A stretch of DNA of 64,000 bases from Acetobacter estunensis (GCF_019083805.1 NZ_JAHRDV010000004.1:186001-250000); one strand, 5' to 3'; shown: positions 1 to 9,871, counted from the first letter of the stretch. Notes: generated by a model not told the origin, from the letters alone. Made by a program: numbers and translations.

Positions 1-251
1 ATGGGCGATCTTCCCTATCAGACCGTCAAAAACCGCCCTCACCACACCTCACGTAATGTTTCAGTTAATTTCAATACTCACAGGCCTTTTCAATTTCGGC
101 GCGTGGATGCGGCTTTTCGAAAAGCCCCACCTCACGCTTCCGACACCGCACTCCCTCTCAATTCCTCATGCCCATATTTTTCGACACAGCCATGCGTCCG
201 GTGCCTTCTTACGTTCATTGCCTCTTTACGAAGCATCCGACTCCCACAAAC

Positions 252-287
252 AAAAAAACCCGCCTCTCGTGAGAGAGACGGGTTTTT
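252..287 (-). terminator. Rho-independent terminator of the BI-1 family gene
   Basis: An inverted repeat pairs ACCCG-CTCTC with GAGAG-CGGGT around a GTGA loop, with one mismatch. It is flanked by seven A residues on the left and five T residues on the right. Read on the minus strand it is a GC stem followed by a run of T, 46 bases past the stop of the membrane protein gene. The T-rich right side means it could also stop plus-strand transcription. Confidence 0.8.
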
Positions 288-332
288 CGACATCCAAACG
301 GCGCTTCCGCCCTTCGGCACAAGGCCGAAGCC

Positions 333-1091
333 TTACTGATTGTTGTTACGCGTACCCATGAACTGCAGCATGAACTGAAAGAGGTTGATGAAGTTCAGAT
401 ACAGGCCGAGTGCATCGTAAACCGCGCGCTTAGCGGCACCTTCCGGACCTTCATACATCGCGAACTGCGGATAGGTGGCCTTGATACGCTGGGTATCGAA
501 AGCGGTAAGTCCGATGAACAGGAACACACCCACTACGCTGTAGATGAAGTAAACCGCCGGACTGGCAAGGAACATGTTCACCAGTCCCGCGATGACCAGA
601 CCGAACAGGCCCATCATCAGAAAGGACTGGAATCGCATCAGATTCGCGCCGGTCGTGTAGCCCCAGAGGGAGGTGGCTCCGAATGTGATGGCCGTTACCA
701 GAAACACCCGCGCCACGGACACGCCCGTATAAAGCAGGAGAATGCTCGACAGGCTGGCCCCCATCACGCCGCAGAACGCCCAGAAGAGCCCCTGCACCGC
801 AGGCCGGGAAAGGCGATTCACGCCAAAAGACATCACCATGACAAAGCCAAGTGGCGCGATCATCGCCAGCCAGCCGAGGCCGGTAGGTGCCACGTTGTAG
901 CCCTGCACATGGAAGAAAGCATCCCGCACCGACGTGTTCGCGATGAGGTACGCTACGAGCGCCGTCAGCAGCAGCCCCGACGCCATCCAGTTGTAGACCC
1001 GGAGCATGTAGGCACGCATGCCTGCATCAATGGCCGACGACTGGGCTCCGGTGGCAAACGGCGACGACTGAAAGTCGCGACTGAATGACAT
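333..1091 (-). CDS. Bax inhibitor-1/YccA family inner-membrane protein
   Basis: The 252-residue product is a polytopic membrane protein with about seven hydrophobic helices after a short polar N-terminus. Its pattern fits the BI-1/YccA (UPF0005) family, including a late acidic-polar segment near TAFDTQRIK typical of that family. Bacterial members are linked to membrane-protein quality control (YccA inhibits FtsH) or calcium leak; which applies here is not visible. The ATG at 1091 has a GGGAG ribosome site about eight bases upstream. The gene stands alone, ends in a clear terminator, and diverges from adhA across a 514-base gap. Confidence 0.9.
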   Translation of the reverse strand: MSFSRDFQSSPFATGAQSSAIDAGMRAYMLRVYNWMASGLLLTALVAYLIANTSVRDAFFHVQGYNVAPTGLGWLAMIAPLGFVMVMSFGVNRLSRPAVQGLFWAFCGVMGASLSSILLLYTGVSVARVFLVTAITFGATSLWGYTTGANLMRFQSFLMMGLFGLVIAGLVNMFLASPAVYFIYSVVGVFLFIGLTAFDTQRIKATYPQFAMYEGPEGAAKRAVYDALGLYLNFINLFQFMLQFMGTRNNNQ

Positions 1092-1605
1092 GTATTGCTC
1101 CCTGCTAGATCACCAGAGGTCTCAACTGCGGTCTGGTAGGTACCATATGGAAACGTACCACGACGGCTTCAACCATCCGTATCATTTTAGACTCCAATAC
1201 ACGGCCCACAGCCCGACCGCCAGTTAAAGAGGAGTCATTCATCCGACACCCTCACAGCCGGTCCCTAAGTGCTCACATACAATCACCTTTTCGTGACATC
1301 CGTTTCCAAAACCCTGACCGCGACCTTTTCCCTGCCCGACGACTGACCCACGCCATCGTTCCCCGCCGCTTCGTCTGAATCCGCGATACACCTTGGATGA
1401 AACGGGTCGGTTCATCTTTGCGACACCCCTTCGGAACGCCGGAACAGCATAATTCGCAGGTTTCCGCCCCTCATTTGATGCATGGGCGCTTCCACATGAC
1501 ACGATTGACATCATTGGGTCATGCGGGCTGTCTGGCTCACAATGGTAATTCCGCATTGATTTGCCGACTGAAGCCGCAATCAGTGACTTGTCGAGGACAG
1601 ACGAT
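1092..1605. other. Intergenic region between BI-1 gene and adhA
   Basis: This 514-base divergent gap holds no convincing gene; open frames in it are short and lack family features. A TTGACA hexamer lies at 1505-1510, about 100 bases before adhA, but I see no good -10 at the usual distance. A small inverted repeat GGTAC/GTACC lies near 1138-1160. The length suggests a long regulated leader for adhA, which is an inference. Confidence 0.4.
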
Positions 1606-3837
1606 ATGATCCGCCCCGCATCCGCCAAGAGGTTTTCCCTCCTTGGCCTCCTCGCGGCAGGAACCTTCCTTGCCGCAGCCATGGGCCAGCCTTCCGGTCC
1701 GGCCCGCGCCGACGACCCTCAGGGCGCGACCGGTGAAGCCATCATCCATGCCGACGATCATCCCGAGAACTGGCTGACCTACGGTCGCACCTATTCCGAG
1801 CAGCGCTACAGCCCGCTCGACCAGATCAACCGCGACAACGTGGGCAACCTCAAGCTCGCCTGGACCTATGAGTTCGACAGCAATCGCGGTCAGGAAGGCA
1901 CCCCCCTGATCGTGGACGGCGTGATGTACGCCACGACCAACTGGTCCAAAGTCAAGGCTCTGAAGGCCGACACCGGTGAGCTTCTGTGGGCCTACGATCC
2001 AAAAGTGCCCGGCAACATCGCCGACAAGGGCTGCTGTGACAGCGTCAACCGTGGCGCAGCCTACTGGAACGGCAAGATCTATGTCGGCACCTTCGACGGC
2101 CGTCTGATCGCTCTTGACGCGAAGACCGGCAAGCTCGTGTGGCAGGTCAACACGATCCCCAAGGAAGCCCAGCTGGGCAAGCAGCGTTCCTACACGGTCG
2201 ATATCGCTCCGCGTATCGCCAAGGGCCGTGTGCTGATCGGCAATGGTGGTGCGGAATTCGGTGCGCGTGGCTTTATCTCCGCGTTCGATGCCGAGACCGG
2301 CAAGCTGGACTGGCGCTTCTTCACGGTCCCGAACCCGAAGAACGAGCCGGACCATGCGGCCTCCGACAGCATCCTGATGAGCAAGGCCTACAAGACGTGG
2401 GGACCGAAGGGCTACTGGACGCAGCAGGGCGGTGGCGGCACCGTCTGGGATTCGCTCGTCTATGATCCTGTGACCGATCTGGTCTACATCGCGGTCGGCA
2501 ACGGCTCACCATGGAACTACAAATACCGCTCCGAAGGCCGGGGCAACGATCTGTTCCTTGGCAGCATCGTAGCCGTGAAGCCGGACACCGGCGAGTATGT
2601 CTGGCACTTCCAGGCCACGCCGATGGATCAGTGGGACTACACCTCGGTCCAGCAGATCATGACGCTTGATCTGCCGATCAATGGCGAGAAGCGCCACGTC
2701 ATCATTCACGCTCCGAAGAACGGCTTCTTCTATGTGATCGATGCGAAGACCGGCCAGTTCATTCAGGGCAAGAACTACGTCTATGAGAACTGGGCCTACG
2801 GCCTCGATCCCAAGACCGGCCGCCCGATCTTCAACCCCGAAGCGCTTTACACGCTCAACGGCAAGTGGTGGTACGGCATTCCCGGCCCGCTGGGCGCCCA
2901 TAACTTCATGTCGCTGGCCTACAGCCCCAAGACGGGCCTGGTCTACATCCCAGCGCATCAGATTCCGTTCGGCTACAAGAACCAGGTTGGTGGCTTCAAG
3001 GCCCACCCGGACTCCTGGAACGTCGGTCTGGACATGACCAAGAACGGTCTGCCCGACACGCCGGAAGCCCGCACAGCCTACATCAAGGATCTGCACGGGT
3101 GGGTGCTGGCCTGGGATCCGGTGAAGCTGGAAACCGTCTGGAAGATCGACCACAAGGGTCCGTGGAACGGCGGTCTGCTTGCAACGGGCGGTGATCTTCT
3201 GTTCCAGGGTCTCGCCAACGGTGAGTTCCACGCCTACGACGCCACGAACGGCAAGGATCTGTTCAGCTTCAACGCACAGAGCGGCATCATCGCGCCTCCG
3301 GTCACCTACAGCGTGAACGGCAAGCAGTATGTCGCGGTTGAAGTGGGCTGGGGTGGCATCTACCCGATCTCGATGGGTGGCGTGGGCCGCACCTCCGGCT
3401 GGACGGTCAACCACTCCTACCTCGCGGTGTTCTCGCTTGATGGAACGGCCAAGCTGCCGCCGATGAACAACATGGGCTTCCTGCCCGTGAAGCCGCCGGC
3501 GGACTACGACACCAAGCAGGTCGATAACGGCTACTTCCAGTATCAGACCTATTGCCAGACCTGTCATGGCGACAACGCGGAAGGCGCTGGTGTGCTGCCC
3601 GATCTGCGCTGGTCCGGCTCCATCCGTCACAAGGACGCGTTCTATAATGTGGTCGGCCGCGGCGCTCTGACGGCCTATGGCATGGACCGTTTCGACACCT
3701 CCATGACGCCCGATGAGATCGAGTCAATCCGCCAGTATCTCCTCAAGCGCGCCAACGAGACCTATCAGCGTGAAGTCGATGCCCGGAAAAATGACGCGAA
3801 CATTCCCGTCAATCCGACGCTCGGCATCACGCAGTGA
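1606..3837 (+). CDS. adhA: PQQ-dependent alcohol dehydrogenase, quinohaemoprotein subunit I
   Basis: The 743-residue product oxidises ethanol to acetaldehyde in the periplasm and passes electrons through its haem c to subunit II and ubiquinone. A signal peptide ends at about Ala35 (ARA). An eight-bladed PQQ propeller follows, with the adjacent Cys143-Cys144 pair that contacts PQQ and repeated tryptophan-docking motifs. The C-terminal cytochrome c domain carries CQTCH at 650-654. The length matches acetic acid bacterial AdhA. I chose ATG 1606 over the longer frame because GAGGA lies eight bases upstream and the signal peptide begins there. adhB follows after 54 bases. Subunit III (AdhS) is not in the window. 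Confidence 0.97.
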   Translation: MIRPASAKRFSLLGLLAAGTFLAAAMGQPSGPARADDPQGATGEAIIHADDHPENWLTYGRTYSEQRYSPLDQINRDNVGNLKLAWTYEFDSNRGQEGTPLIVDGVMYATTNWSKVKALKADTGELLWAYDPKVPGNIADKGCCDSVNRGAAYWNGKIYVGTFDGRLIALDAKTGKLVWQVNTIPKEAQLGKQRSYTVDIAPRIAKGRVLIGNGGAEFGARGFISAFDAETGKLDWRFFTVPNPKNEPDHAASDSILMSKAYKTWGPKGYWTQQGGGGTVWDSLVYDPVTDLVYIAVGNGSPWNYKYRSEGRGNDLFLGSIVAVKPDTGEYVWHFQATPMDQWDYTSVQQIMTLDLPINGEKRHVIIHAPKNGFFYVIDAKTGQFIQGKNYVYENWAYGLDPKTGRPIFNPEALYTLNGKWWYGIPGPLGAHNFMSLAYSPKTGLVYIPAHQIPFGYKNQVGGFKAHPDSWNVGLDMTKNGLPDTPEARTAYIKDLHGWVLAWDPVKLETVWKIDHKGPWNGGLLATGGDLLFQGLANGEFHAYDATNGKDLFSFNAQSGIIAPPVTYSVNGKQYVAVEVGWGGIYPISMGGVGRTSGWTVNHSYLAVFSLDGTAKLPPMNNMGFLPVKPPADYDTKQVDNGYFQYQTYCQTCHGDNAEGAGVLPDLRWSGSIRHKDAFYNVVGRGALTAYGMDRFDTSMTPDEIESIRQYLLKRANETYQREVDARKNDANIPVNPTLGITQ

Positions 3838-3891
3838 TCGGCCGTTCCAGCAATGACCTCATCCGAACAAAAGCGACGCGGTGGTGAAACC

Positions 3892-5322
3892 ATGATCAAG
3901 GGACTCAAGGCTGCACTTGGTGCAGCCACCCTCGGGCTTCTGGCGGGAACGGCTCTCGGTGCCTCTCCTGCTGCGGCTCAAAGCACAGACAGTGACCTTG
4001 TCACACGGGGCGCGTATATCGCGCGCCTCGGTGACTGTGTGGCCTGTCATACCGGCCTGCACGGCCAGACGTTTGCTGGTGGTCTTGAAATCAAGACCCC
4101 GGTCGGCACGATCTATTCGACCAACATCACGCCATCCAAACAGAATGGCATCGGCAATTACACGCTGCAGGATTTCGACAACGCGGTTCGACACGGTTTC
4201 CGCAAGGACGGATCGTACCTGTATCCGGCCATGCCGTATCCGTCTTTTGCGCGCATGACGGACGACGACATCAAGGCGCTGTACGCTTACTTCATGCAGG
4301 GCGTACCGGCTGTCGAACAGCCCAACAAGCCGGTGGACATCTCATGGCCGCTGTCCATGCGCTGGCCGCTTGGCCTGTGGGCCAAGATGTTCGCCCCAGC
4401 CGCCAAGCCCTTCACTCCCGCCCCGGGATCTGATCCGGTCGTTGCGCGTGGTGAATACCTCGTCACGGGTCCGGGTCACTGCGGTGCATGTCATACGCCG
4501 CGTGGCTTCTCCATGCAGGAAAAGGCCTATGACGGCGCTGGTGGCGCAGAATTCCTCGCCGGTGGTGGCGTGATCGACAACTGGATCGCGCCGAGCCTGC
4601 GTGACGATCCGGTGGTGGGTCTGGGACGCTGGACGGAAGACGATCTTGTGCAGTTCCTGCGCTCTGGCCGTATCGACCACTCCGCCGTCTTCGGTGGCAT
4701 GGCCGACGTGGTGGCATGGAGCACGCAGTACTGGACCGAGGACGATCTTCGCGCCACGGCCCGTTACCTCAAGAGTCTTCCGCCCGTACCGAAGGCCAAG
4801 GGTGACTACACCTACGACGCCTCCACGGCTGAAGCTCTGGATTCCGGCAAGACCGCTGGCATGACTGGCGCAGACATCTACATTGAACAATGCGCCATCT
4901 GTCACCGTAACGACGGTGGTGGTGTCGCCCGTATGTTCCCGCCGCTGGCAGGAAACCCGGTTGTTGCAACGGACGATCCGACGTCGCTGGCTCATGTCGT
5001 CGTCGCTGGTGGCGTGCTGCCGCCCACCAACTGGGCGCCTTCCGCCATCGCCATGCCGGCCTATCACAAGCTGCTCAACGACCAGCAGGTGGCCGATGTC
5101 GTGAACTTCATCCGCACGTCGTGGGGCAACAAGGCACCGGCTAACGTGACCGCTGCAGGTATCACCAAGCTGCGCACGTCGAATCAGCCGCTTGGCACGC
5201 AGCGTGGATGGACGGCCTCCTCCACCAACTACTCCTCTTGGGGCCTGTTCCCGCCGCAGCCTTATGGCAACGGCTGGAGCTTCGCACCCCAGACCCATAC
5301 GGGTGTGGACGAGGCGAAGTAA
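3892..5322 (+). CDS. adhB: Alcohol dehydrogenase cytochrome c subunit II (three haems)
   Basis: The 476-residue triple-haem cytochrome c takes electrons from AdhA and reduces ubiquinone at the periplasmic face of the membrane. Three haem-binding motifs are visible: CVACH at 49-53, CGACH at 197-201 and CAICH at 334-338. A signal peptide ends near Ala29 (AAAQ). The length is normal for the family. The ATG at 3892 was chosen because the signal peptide begins there; upstream in-frame codons add only polar residues. It forms a two-gene operon with adhA and is followed by a strong terminator. Confidence 0.97.
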   Translation: MIKGLKAALGAATLGLLAGTALGASPAAAQSTDSDLVTRGAYIARLGDCVACHTGLHGQTFAGGLEIKTPVGTIYSTNITPSKQNGIGNYTLQDFDNAVRHGFRKDGSYLYPAMPYPSFARMTDDDIKALYAYFMQGVPAVEQPNKPVDISWPLSMRWPLGLWAKMFAPAAKPFTPAPGSDPVVARGEYLVTGPGHCGACHTPRGFSMQEKAYDGAGGAEFLAGGGVIDNWIAPSLRDDPVVGLGRWTEDDLVQFLRSGRIDHSAVFGGMADVVAWSTQYWTEDDLRATARYLKSLPPVPKAKGDYTYDASTAEALDSGKTAGMTGADIYIEQCAICHRNDGGGVARMFPPLAGNPVVATDDPTSLAHVVVAGGVLPPTNWAPSAIAMPAYHKLLNDQQVADVVNFIRTSWGNKAPANVTAAGITKLRTSNQPLGTQRGWTASSTNYSSWGLFPPQPYGNGWSFAPQTHTGVDEAK

Positions 5323-5365
5323 GCTTTACGAACTATCGGCTGTCGGTCTCCTCGGCAGCCACAAG

Positions 5366-5400
5366 GAAAAGCCACGGGACCGTTCCCGTGGCTTTTTTTA
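5366..5400 (+). terminator. Rho-independent terminator of adhAB
   Basis: A perfect 12-base stem, AAAGCCACGGGA pairing with TCCCGTGGCTTT around a CCGT loop, runs straight into seven T residues. It lies 44 bases after the adhB stop, as expected for a highly expressed operon. Confidence 0.95.
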
Positions 5401-5497
5401 TAGCCAGCCTCATCATGTATTCGCGACTGGCATGACGCATTGCAAACAGGGGCGCCGTCCCTACCACTTCACATCGTCTCGTATCCGTTCTCCCATG

Positions 5498-5531
5498 AAA
5501 AAAGGGCGCTCCCGTATGGGAACGCCCTTTT
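5498..5531 (-). terminator. Rho-independent terminator of argB
   Basis: A stem of AAAAGGGCG and TCCC paired with GGGA and CGCCCTTTT, with one unpaired position on each side and a GTAT loop. On the minus strand it ends in six T residues, about 20 bases after the argB stop. Together with the adhB terminator it insulates the two convergent units. Confidence 0.9.
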
Positions 5532-5551
5532 CATGAAATCGATTGCCGCTG

Positions 5552-6472
5552 TCAGCGTCGGCCAGCGTTTTCGCCACGGATCAGTGTGCCGGACCCCGAC
5601 TGCGTGAACAGTTCCAGCAAACACGCATGCGGCACCTTGCCGTTGACGATTACCGCCGCTCTGGCCCCTGCCTGCACAGCTTTGAGGCAGGTTTCCACCT
5701 TAGGGATCATACCGCCCGAGATCATGCCGGACTCGATACCCTTGCGCGCTTCCTCCGCCGTCAATTCGGGGATGAGCTTGCCCTTTTCATCCAGCACACC
5801 GGGCACATCGGTGAGCATCAACAGACGGGACGCATGGACGGCACCGGCAATCGCACCTGCAACCGTATCGGCATTAACGTTGAACGTCTCGCCGTGGTGT
5901 CCACCCGCAACCGGCGCGATCACGGGAATCAGACCTGAACCTGAAAGAGCATACAAAACCTGCGGGTTGATCTCGTCAGGTTCGCCCACAAACCCCAGAT
6001 CCACCGTTTCGAGCTTGCCTGTGGCAGGATTTTTTACCTTCCGCTCCAGCTTGCTGGCGCGAACAAGACCACCATCCTTGCCGGAAATCCCCACAGCCAG
6101 CGCACCCGCCTCATTGATGAGCGTCGCCACCTGTTTGTTGACCGATCCGCACAGCACCATCTCGATGATGTCGATAGCGGACGCGTCCGTCACACGCAGG
6201 CCGTCCACAAAGGACGACTTTACCTGCAACCGCTCCAGCATCTGATTGATCTGCGGACCGCCACCATGCACGACGACAGGGTTGATCCCCACCAGCTTGA
6301 GCAGCGCGATGTCCTTGCCGAATGTCTCGGCCAGTTCGGGATTGCCCATGGCATGACCGCCATATTTCACGACAATCGTGTCGCCCGCATAGCGGCGCAG
6401 GAATGGCAACGCTCCAGCCAGCGTGGTCGCCTGTTGCAAGGCATCCGCCATCGGAAGACCTTCCTGCGTCAT
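5552..6472 (-). CDS. argB: Acetylglutamate kinase
   Basis: The 306-residue product phosphorylates N-acetyl-L-glutamate, the second step of arginine synthesis, in the cytoplasm. It has the amino-acid kinase fold signatures: VKYGGHAMG near residue 35, the GGGPQIN substrate loop, and the late GGMIPKV segment. ATG 6472 has AGGAAAG seven bases upstream. A second ATG at 6451 (residue 8) also has a good AGGAAGG site, so the true start could be either. Distance to engB is 53 bases and they may be co-transcribed; the other arg genes are not here. Confidence 0.95.
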   Translation of the reverse strand: MTQEGLPMADALQQATTLAGALPFLRRYAGDTIVVKYGGHAMGNPELAETFGKDIALLKLVGINPVVVHGGGPQINQMLERLQVKSSFVDGLRVTDASAIDIIEMVLCGSVNKQVATLINEAGALAVGISGKDGGLVRASKLERKVKNPATGKLETVDLGFVGEPDEINPQVLYALSGSGLIPVIAPVAGGHHGETFNVNADTVAGAIAGAVHASRLLMLTDVPGVLDEKGKLIPELTAEEARKGIESGMISGGMIPKVETCLKAVQAGARAAVIVNGKVPHACLLELFTQSGSGTLIRGENAGRR

Positions 6473-6525
6473 GTCGTCTTTCCTTCACCTCGATCCGGGA
6501 AGAGCCATGCTCCCGGAGAAAACAA

Positions 6526-7203
6526 TCAATTCGCCGGTTCCTCGGCAAACGCCGCCAGTTCCGCCCGCAATTCGGGAATGCCGCGTCCGGTCTGACTGCT
6601 TGTCGGCAGGACCACCGGATGCGCCGCCGGATGGCGGCTCATTTCCGCTGCAACCTCCCGATACCGGGCTTCTTCAGCCTTCGGCTTCACGTCATCGCAT
6701 TTGGTTAGCACAACCTGAAAGTTGATGGCCGCCTTGTCGAACAGGTCCATCACCTCGCGGTCGGACGCTTTCGTCTCGACACGCGCATCCAGCAGCAGCA
6801 CGACACGTCGCAGGTTCGGTCGGCCACGGAGATAATCGAACATCATCCCCTGCCAGTCTTCTTTCACCGATTTCGCGGCCTTGGCGTAGCCATAACCCGG
6901 CATGTCCACCAATACGAGACGACCACCCAGTTCGAAGAAGTTGAGCTGCTTCGTGCGCCCCGGCTCGGACGACGCGCGCGCTAGGCTTTTCTGTCCTGTC
7001 AGCGCGTTGATGAGGCTGGACTTACCCACATTCGAGCGACCCGCGAACGCCACTTCCGGTGCATCGGACACCGGCAACTGGGAAATGTTCTGCGCGCCGT
7101 GAAAGAACTCGCACGGACGCGCGAACAGCAGACGTCCCGCCTCGATCAGCTCAGGCGAAAGCGTCAGCGAGGCCGAAAAATCGCGTCCGTCCGCGTCTCC
7201 CAT
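6526..7203 (-). CDS. engB: Ribosome-biogenesis GTPase EngB (YsxC/YihA)
   Basis: The 225-residue GTPase of the TrmE-Era-EngA-EngB family helps assemble the large ribosomal subunit. Visible motifs are Walker A GRSNVGKS at 55-62, G3 DMPG at 100-103 and G4 TKCD at 167-170. The in-frame extension upstream lies inside yidC and lacks family sequence, so ATG 7203 was chosen; it begins two bases after the yidC stop, with GGAGG about 12 bases upstream. That spacing implies one transcript and translational coupling with yidC. Confidence 0.95.
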   Translation of the reverse strand: MGDADGRDFSASLTLSPELIEAGRLLFARPCEFFHGAQNISQLPVSDAPEVAFAGRSNVGKSSLINALTGQKSLARASSEPGRTKQLNFFELGGRLVLVDMPGYGYAKAAKSVKEDWQGMMFDYLRGRPNLRRVVLLLDARVETKASDREVMDLFDKAAINFQVVLTKCDDVKPKAEEARYREVAAEMSRHPAAHPVVLPTSSQTGRGIPELRAELAAFAEEPAN

Positions 7204-7205
7204 GC

Positions 7206-8960
7206 TCAGCTTTTTCCTCCGGTCTTCTTCGGCGGCGGAATGATCTCGGGCTGCCCCTTCTTGCGGTCGTGCGCGCGCTTGATGACGAACTGCTGAACCA
7301 CCGTGAGAAGGTTGTTCCAGCAATAGTAAATCACCAGACCGACCGGCTGACGCGCCATAAAGAACGTGAAGACGAACGGCATCATCATGAACACGGTCTT
7401 CTGCGCCGGATCGATCGTCGCCGGATTGACCCGCTGCATCAGCCAGATGGTCAAGCCGTAGAGGATCGGCCATACGCCCAGCCACAGCCACGATGAGATA
7501 TGCGTGGGATCGAACGGCAGCAGTCCGAACAGATTGAACAGGTTTGTCGGGTCCGGCGCGGACAGATCGTGAATCCACCCCACAAACGGCGCGTGACGCA
7601 TCTCGATGGTGACGTAGAGCACCTTATAGAGACACCAGAACACGGGTGCCTGAATCAGCAGCGGCAGACAGCCGCTGAACGGGCTCACGCCCTCTTCCTT
7701 GTATAGCGCCATGATGCGCTGGTTCAACTGAACCGGATCGTCCTTATACCGCTCGCGAATCTCCTTCATACGCGGCGCGACATCGCGCATCGCGGCTGCC
7801 GAACGGAAACCCTTGGAGGCAAGCGGGAAGAACACCGCCTTGACGATCAGAGTGAAGGTCAGCAGCGCAAGACCAAAATTGCCGAAGAACTGATACAGCG
7901 TATCCAGCACGAAGAAGACGGGCCGTGTGAGGAACGAGAACCAGCCGAAATCCACGGCCTTCCAGAAGTCCGGAATGTTCAGATCGTGCTGATAGCGCTC
8001 CAGAAGCCGCACTTCCTTGGCGCCCGCGAACACATGCGAGACGGTCTGCGCCTCGGCATTGGGTGCTGCCACCAGCGGATTCCGCGCCGTAAAGCCGACC
8101 TGATACGCTCCATCCGGCGTATCGAAACCATAGGTGCCGGTCACTTCGCTGGTCTGATCGGGCACAACAGCCGCGAGCCAGTATTTGTCCGTGATACCAG
8201 CCCAACCGCCAGTGCCGGCCTTGGTCCACGACACATAGTTCGGAGCCGTGGAACCATCCCGCAGCGACTTGTAGGATTCTTCCCCTAGACGTCCGCCGAT
8301 GACCGAGATCGGGCCTTCGTGGACCAGCATCCCGCCCGTCTCTTCCGGTGTGTACCCCCGCACGACACGCGAATACGGCACCAGAGCTACGGCGCTACCG
8401 GTCGCGTTGCGGACCTTCTGCGTCACGGTGAACATGTAATCACGGTCGATCGCCAGATCGATCTCGAACGTCAGGCCCGCACCATTATCCCAGGTCAGGG
8501 CAACCGGGGCGTCGGAGCCAAGCTTCGGGGCCGTCGCCGTCCACAGCGTATGCGCGTCCGGCAGGCGCACGGTGGCGCCGGGAGAGGCATACCAACCGAA
8601 CTCGACGTAAGTCGGCTCCTTCTCGCCATGTGCTTCAAGTACGCGAACGAGCGGACTGTGTGGCTTTACCGTCTCATGATAGTTGCGCAGCACGAGATCA
8701 TCGAGCCGCGCACCACGCAGATTGATCGAGCCACTCACATCCACCGCATCGATCGGCAGACGGGCCGGAGTCGCGTTCGCTTCATCTTCCGGCTGGCGCG
8801 TAGCCGCCGTCACCGCCGTGGGCGACGCCGGCGCACCCTGTTGGGTGGCGGTCTGCCCCTGAATGGCCGCCGGGGTCTTGTTCTCCGGCATGAAGTAGTC
8901 GAAACCGATCAGCACCAGCGCCGACAGGATGGTCGCCAGTATTACGCGTCTGATATCCAT
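7206..8960 (-). CDS. yidC: Membrane protein insertase YidC
   Basis: The 584-residue insertase folds and inserts inner-membrane proteins, alone or with SecYEG. It starts with a hydrophobic helix (MDIRRVILATILSAL), continues with a large periplasmic P1 beta domain (about 60-340), and ends with the conserved five-helix Oxa1/Alb3 core. The MDIRR start at 8960 is typical of gram-negative YidC; upstream in-frame residues are arginine-rich and unlike the family. It lies in the conserved order rpmH-rnpA-yidD-yidC and is followed two bases later by engB. Confidence 0.96.
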   Translation of the reverse strand: MDIRRVILATILSALVLIGFDYFMPENKTPAAIQGQTATQQGAPASPTAVTAATRQPEDEANATPARLPIDAVDVSGSINLRGARLDDLVLRNYHETVKPHSPLVRVLEAHGEKEPTYVEFGWYASPGATVRLPDAHTLWTATAPKLGSDAPVALTWDNGAGLTFEIDLAIDRDYMFTVTQKVRNATGSAVALVPYSRVVRGYTPEETGGMLVHEGPISVIGGRLGEESYKSLRDGSTAPNYVSWTKAGTGGWAGITDKYWLAAVVPDQTSEVTGTYGFDTPDGAYQVGFTARNPLVAAPNAEAQTVSHVFAGAKEVRLLERYQHDLNIPDFWKAVDFGWFSFLTRPVFFVLDTLYQFFGNFGLALLTFTLIVKAVFFPLASKGFRSAAAMRDVAPRMKEIRERYKDDPVQLNQRIMALYKEEGVSPFSGCLPLLIQAPVFWCLYKVLYVTIEMRHAPFVGWIHDLSAPDPTNLFNLFGLLPFDPTHISSWLWLGVWPILYGLTIWLMQRVNPATIDPAQKTVFMMMPFVFTFFMARQPVGLVIYYCWNNLLTVVQQFVIKRAHDRKKGQPEIIPPPKKTGGKS

Positions 8961-9080
8961 ACCGAGCGGCTGGCCTTCTCTGCTTCTCGTGACACTCCGA
9001 GCCAGCCCCCACGCAAGGGTCCGGCATGATCGCGCTCTCTCATACCTCAATTGCGCACGATTGCCAGATGCCGGGGCAAA

Positions 9081-9344
9081 CTATGTGCGTGTAGTATCTT
9101 TCTCACGAACGGGCGGCACCGGATCGTAACCGCCTTTCACCCACGGATTGCAGCGCAGGATGCGGCGAAACGTCAGCCAGCCACCACGCCAAGGGCCATG
9201 ACGCTGCACAGCCTCGATGCCATAGCAACTACAGGAAGGGTGATAACGACAGTTCGGACCGACCACGGGCCGAAACGCCACCTGCCAGATCCTCATGAAA
9301 CCAACGAGACCGCCGGACACCAGCCGCGACAGCGAACCGCTCAC
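9081..9344 (-). CDS. yidD: Membrane protein insertion efficiency factor YidD
   Basis: The 87-residue product has the YidD signature [15 protein letters not shown] with its cysteines, followed by the RRILRCNPW block. YidD proteins associate with the inner membrane through an amphipathic helix and improve YidC-dependent insertion. It overlaps the end of rnpA by four bases (ATGA), so translation is probably coupled. Gene order with rnpA and yidC supports the assignment. Confidence 0.95.
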   Translation of the reverse strand: MSGSLSRLVSGGLVGFMRIWQVAFRPVVGPNCRYHPSCSCYGIEAVQRHGPWRGGWLTFRRILRCNPWVKGGYDPVPPVREKDTTRT

Positions 9345-9721
9345 GCAATCACATCCGTTTTGCGCAGAGCGCGACGAAGATCGTCCACCAGATCGGTGAA
9401 CACGCGACGCCGCGTGCCGTCACGGCCGATCAGCACAAGATCCACGCCCTGCAGCGAGGTTTCGCGCTCCACCATTCGCATTGCTTCACGCAAACGACGG
9501 CGTGTGCGGTTACGCACCACGGAGTTGCCGACTTTTTTTGTCACGGTAAAACCAACGCGGGCCGCTCCATCATCATCGCGACGGAGCGCCTGCAGAACCA
9601 GTCCCGGCATAGGCGCCTTGCGCCCTTTGGACGCGAGAGCAAGAAACTGGCTGCGTTTTTTCAGGCGGATCGAGCGTTGGTGCTCTGAGTCGCTGACATC
9701 CGTTTCGACCCGTCCTGTCAT
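9341..9721 (-). CDS. rnpA: Ribonuclease P protein component
   Basis: The 126-residue basic protein binds the RNase P RNA and helps it cleave 5' leaders from tRNA precursors. The family signature [10 protein letters not shown] is at 70-79, preceded by the [11 protein letters not shown] strand. It sits between rpmH (15 bases upstream) and yidD (four-base overlap), the classic order. The N-terminal 20 residues are polar and variable, so a later start cannot be excluded. Confidence 0.96.
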   Translation of the reverse strand: MTGRVETDVSDSEHQRSIRLKKRSQFLALASKGRKAPMPGLVLQALRRDDDGAARVGFTVTKKVGNSVVRNRTRRRLREAMRMVERETSLQGVDLVLIGRDGTRRRVFTDLVDDLRRALRKTDVIA

Positions 9722-9736
9722 GTCTAAGCCCGTGGC

Positions 9737-9871
9737 TCAGGCAGAAAGGCGCTTGCGGCCCTTCGCACGGCGGTTCGCAAGAACGCGACGGCCACCAACG
9801 GTGGCGGAACGGGTGCGGAAGCCGTGGCGACGCTTACGGACCAGCTTGGACGGTTGATACGTGCGCTTCAC
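9737..9871 (-). CDS. rpmH: 50S ribosomal protein L34
   Basis: The 44-residue highly basic protein begins [18 protein letters not shown] and ends in the KGRKRLSA tail, an unmistakable L34 of standard length. The start codon is GTG at 9871, with GAGGAG seven bases upstream; no ATG is available. It heads the rpmH-rnpA-yidD-yidC-engB series, so its promoter should lie in 9872-10000. Confidence 0.95.
   Translation of the reverse strand: MKRTYQPSKLVRKRRHGFRTRSATVGGRRVLANRRAKGRKRLSA

Noticed and set aside
1-339. Open frames on the plus strand at the left edge
   Set aside because: No family features, low-complexity translation, and the stretch contains the terminator of the neighbouring minus-strand gene.
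1537-3727. Long antisense open frames opposite adhA
   Set aside because: They arise from the strong third-position GC bias of adhA, which is fully accounted for by motifs.
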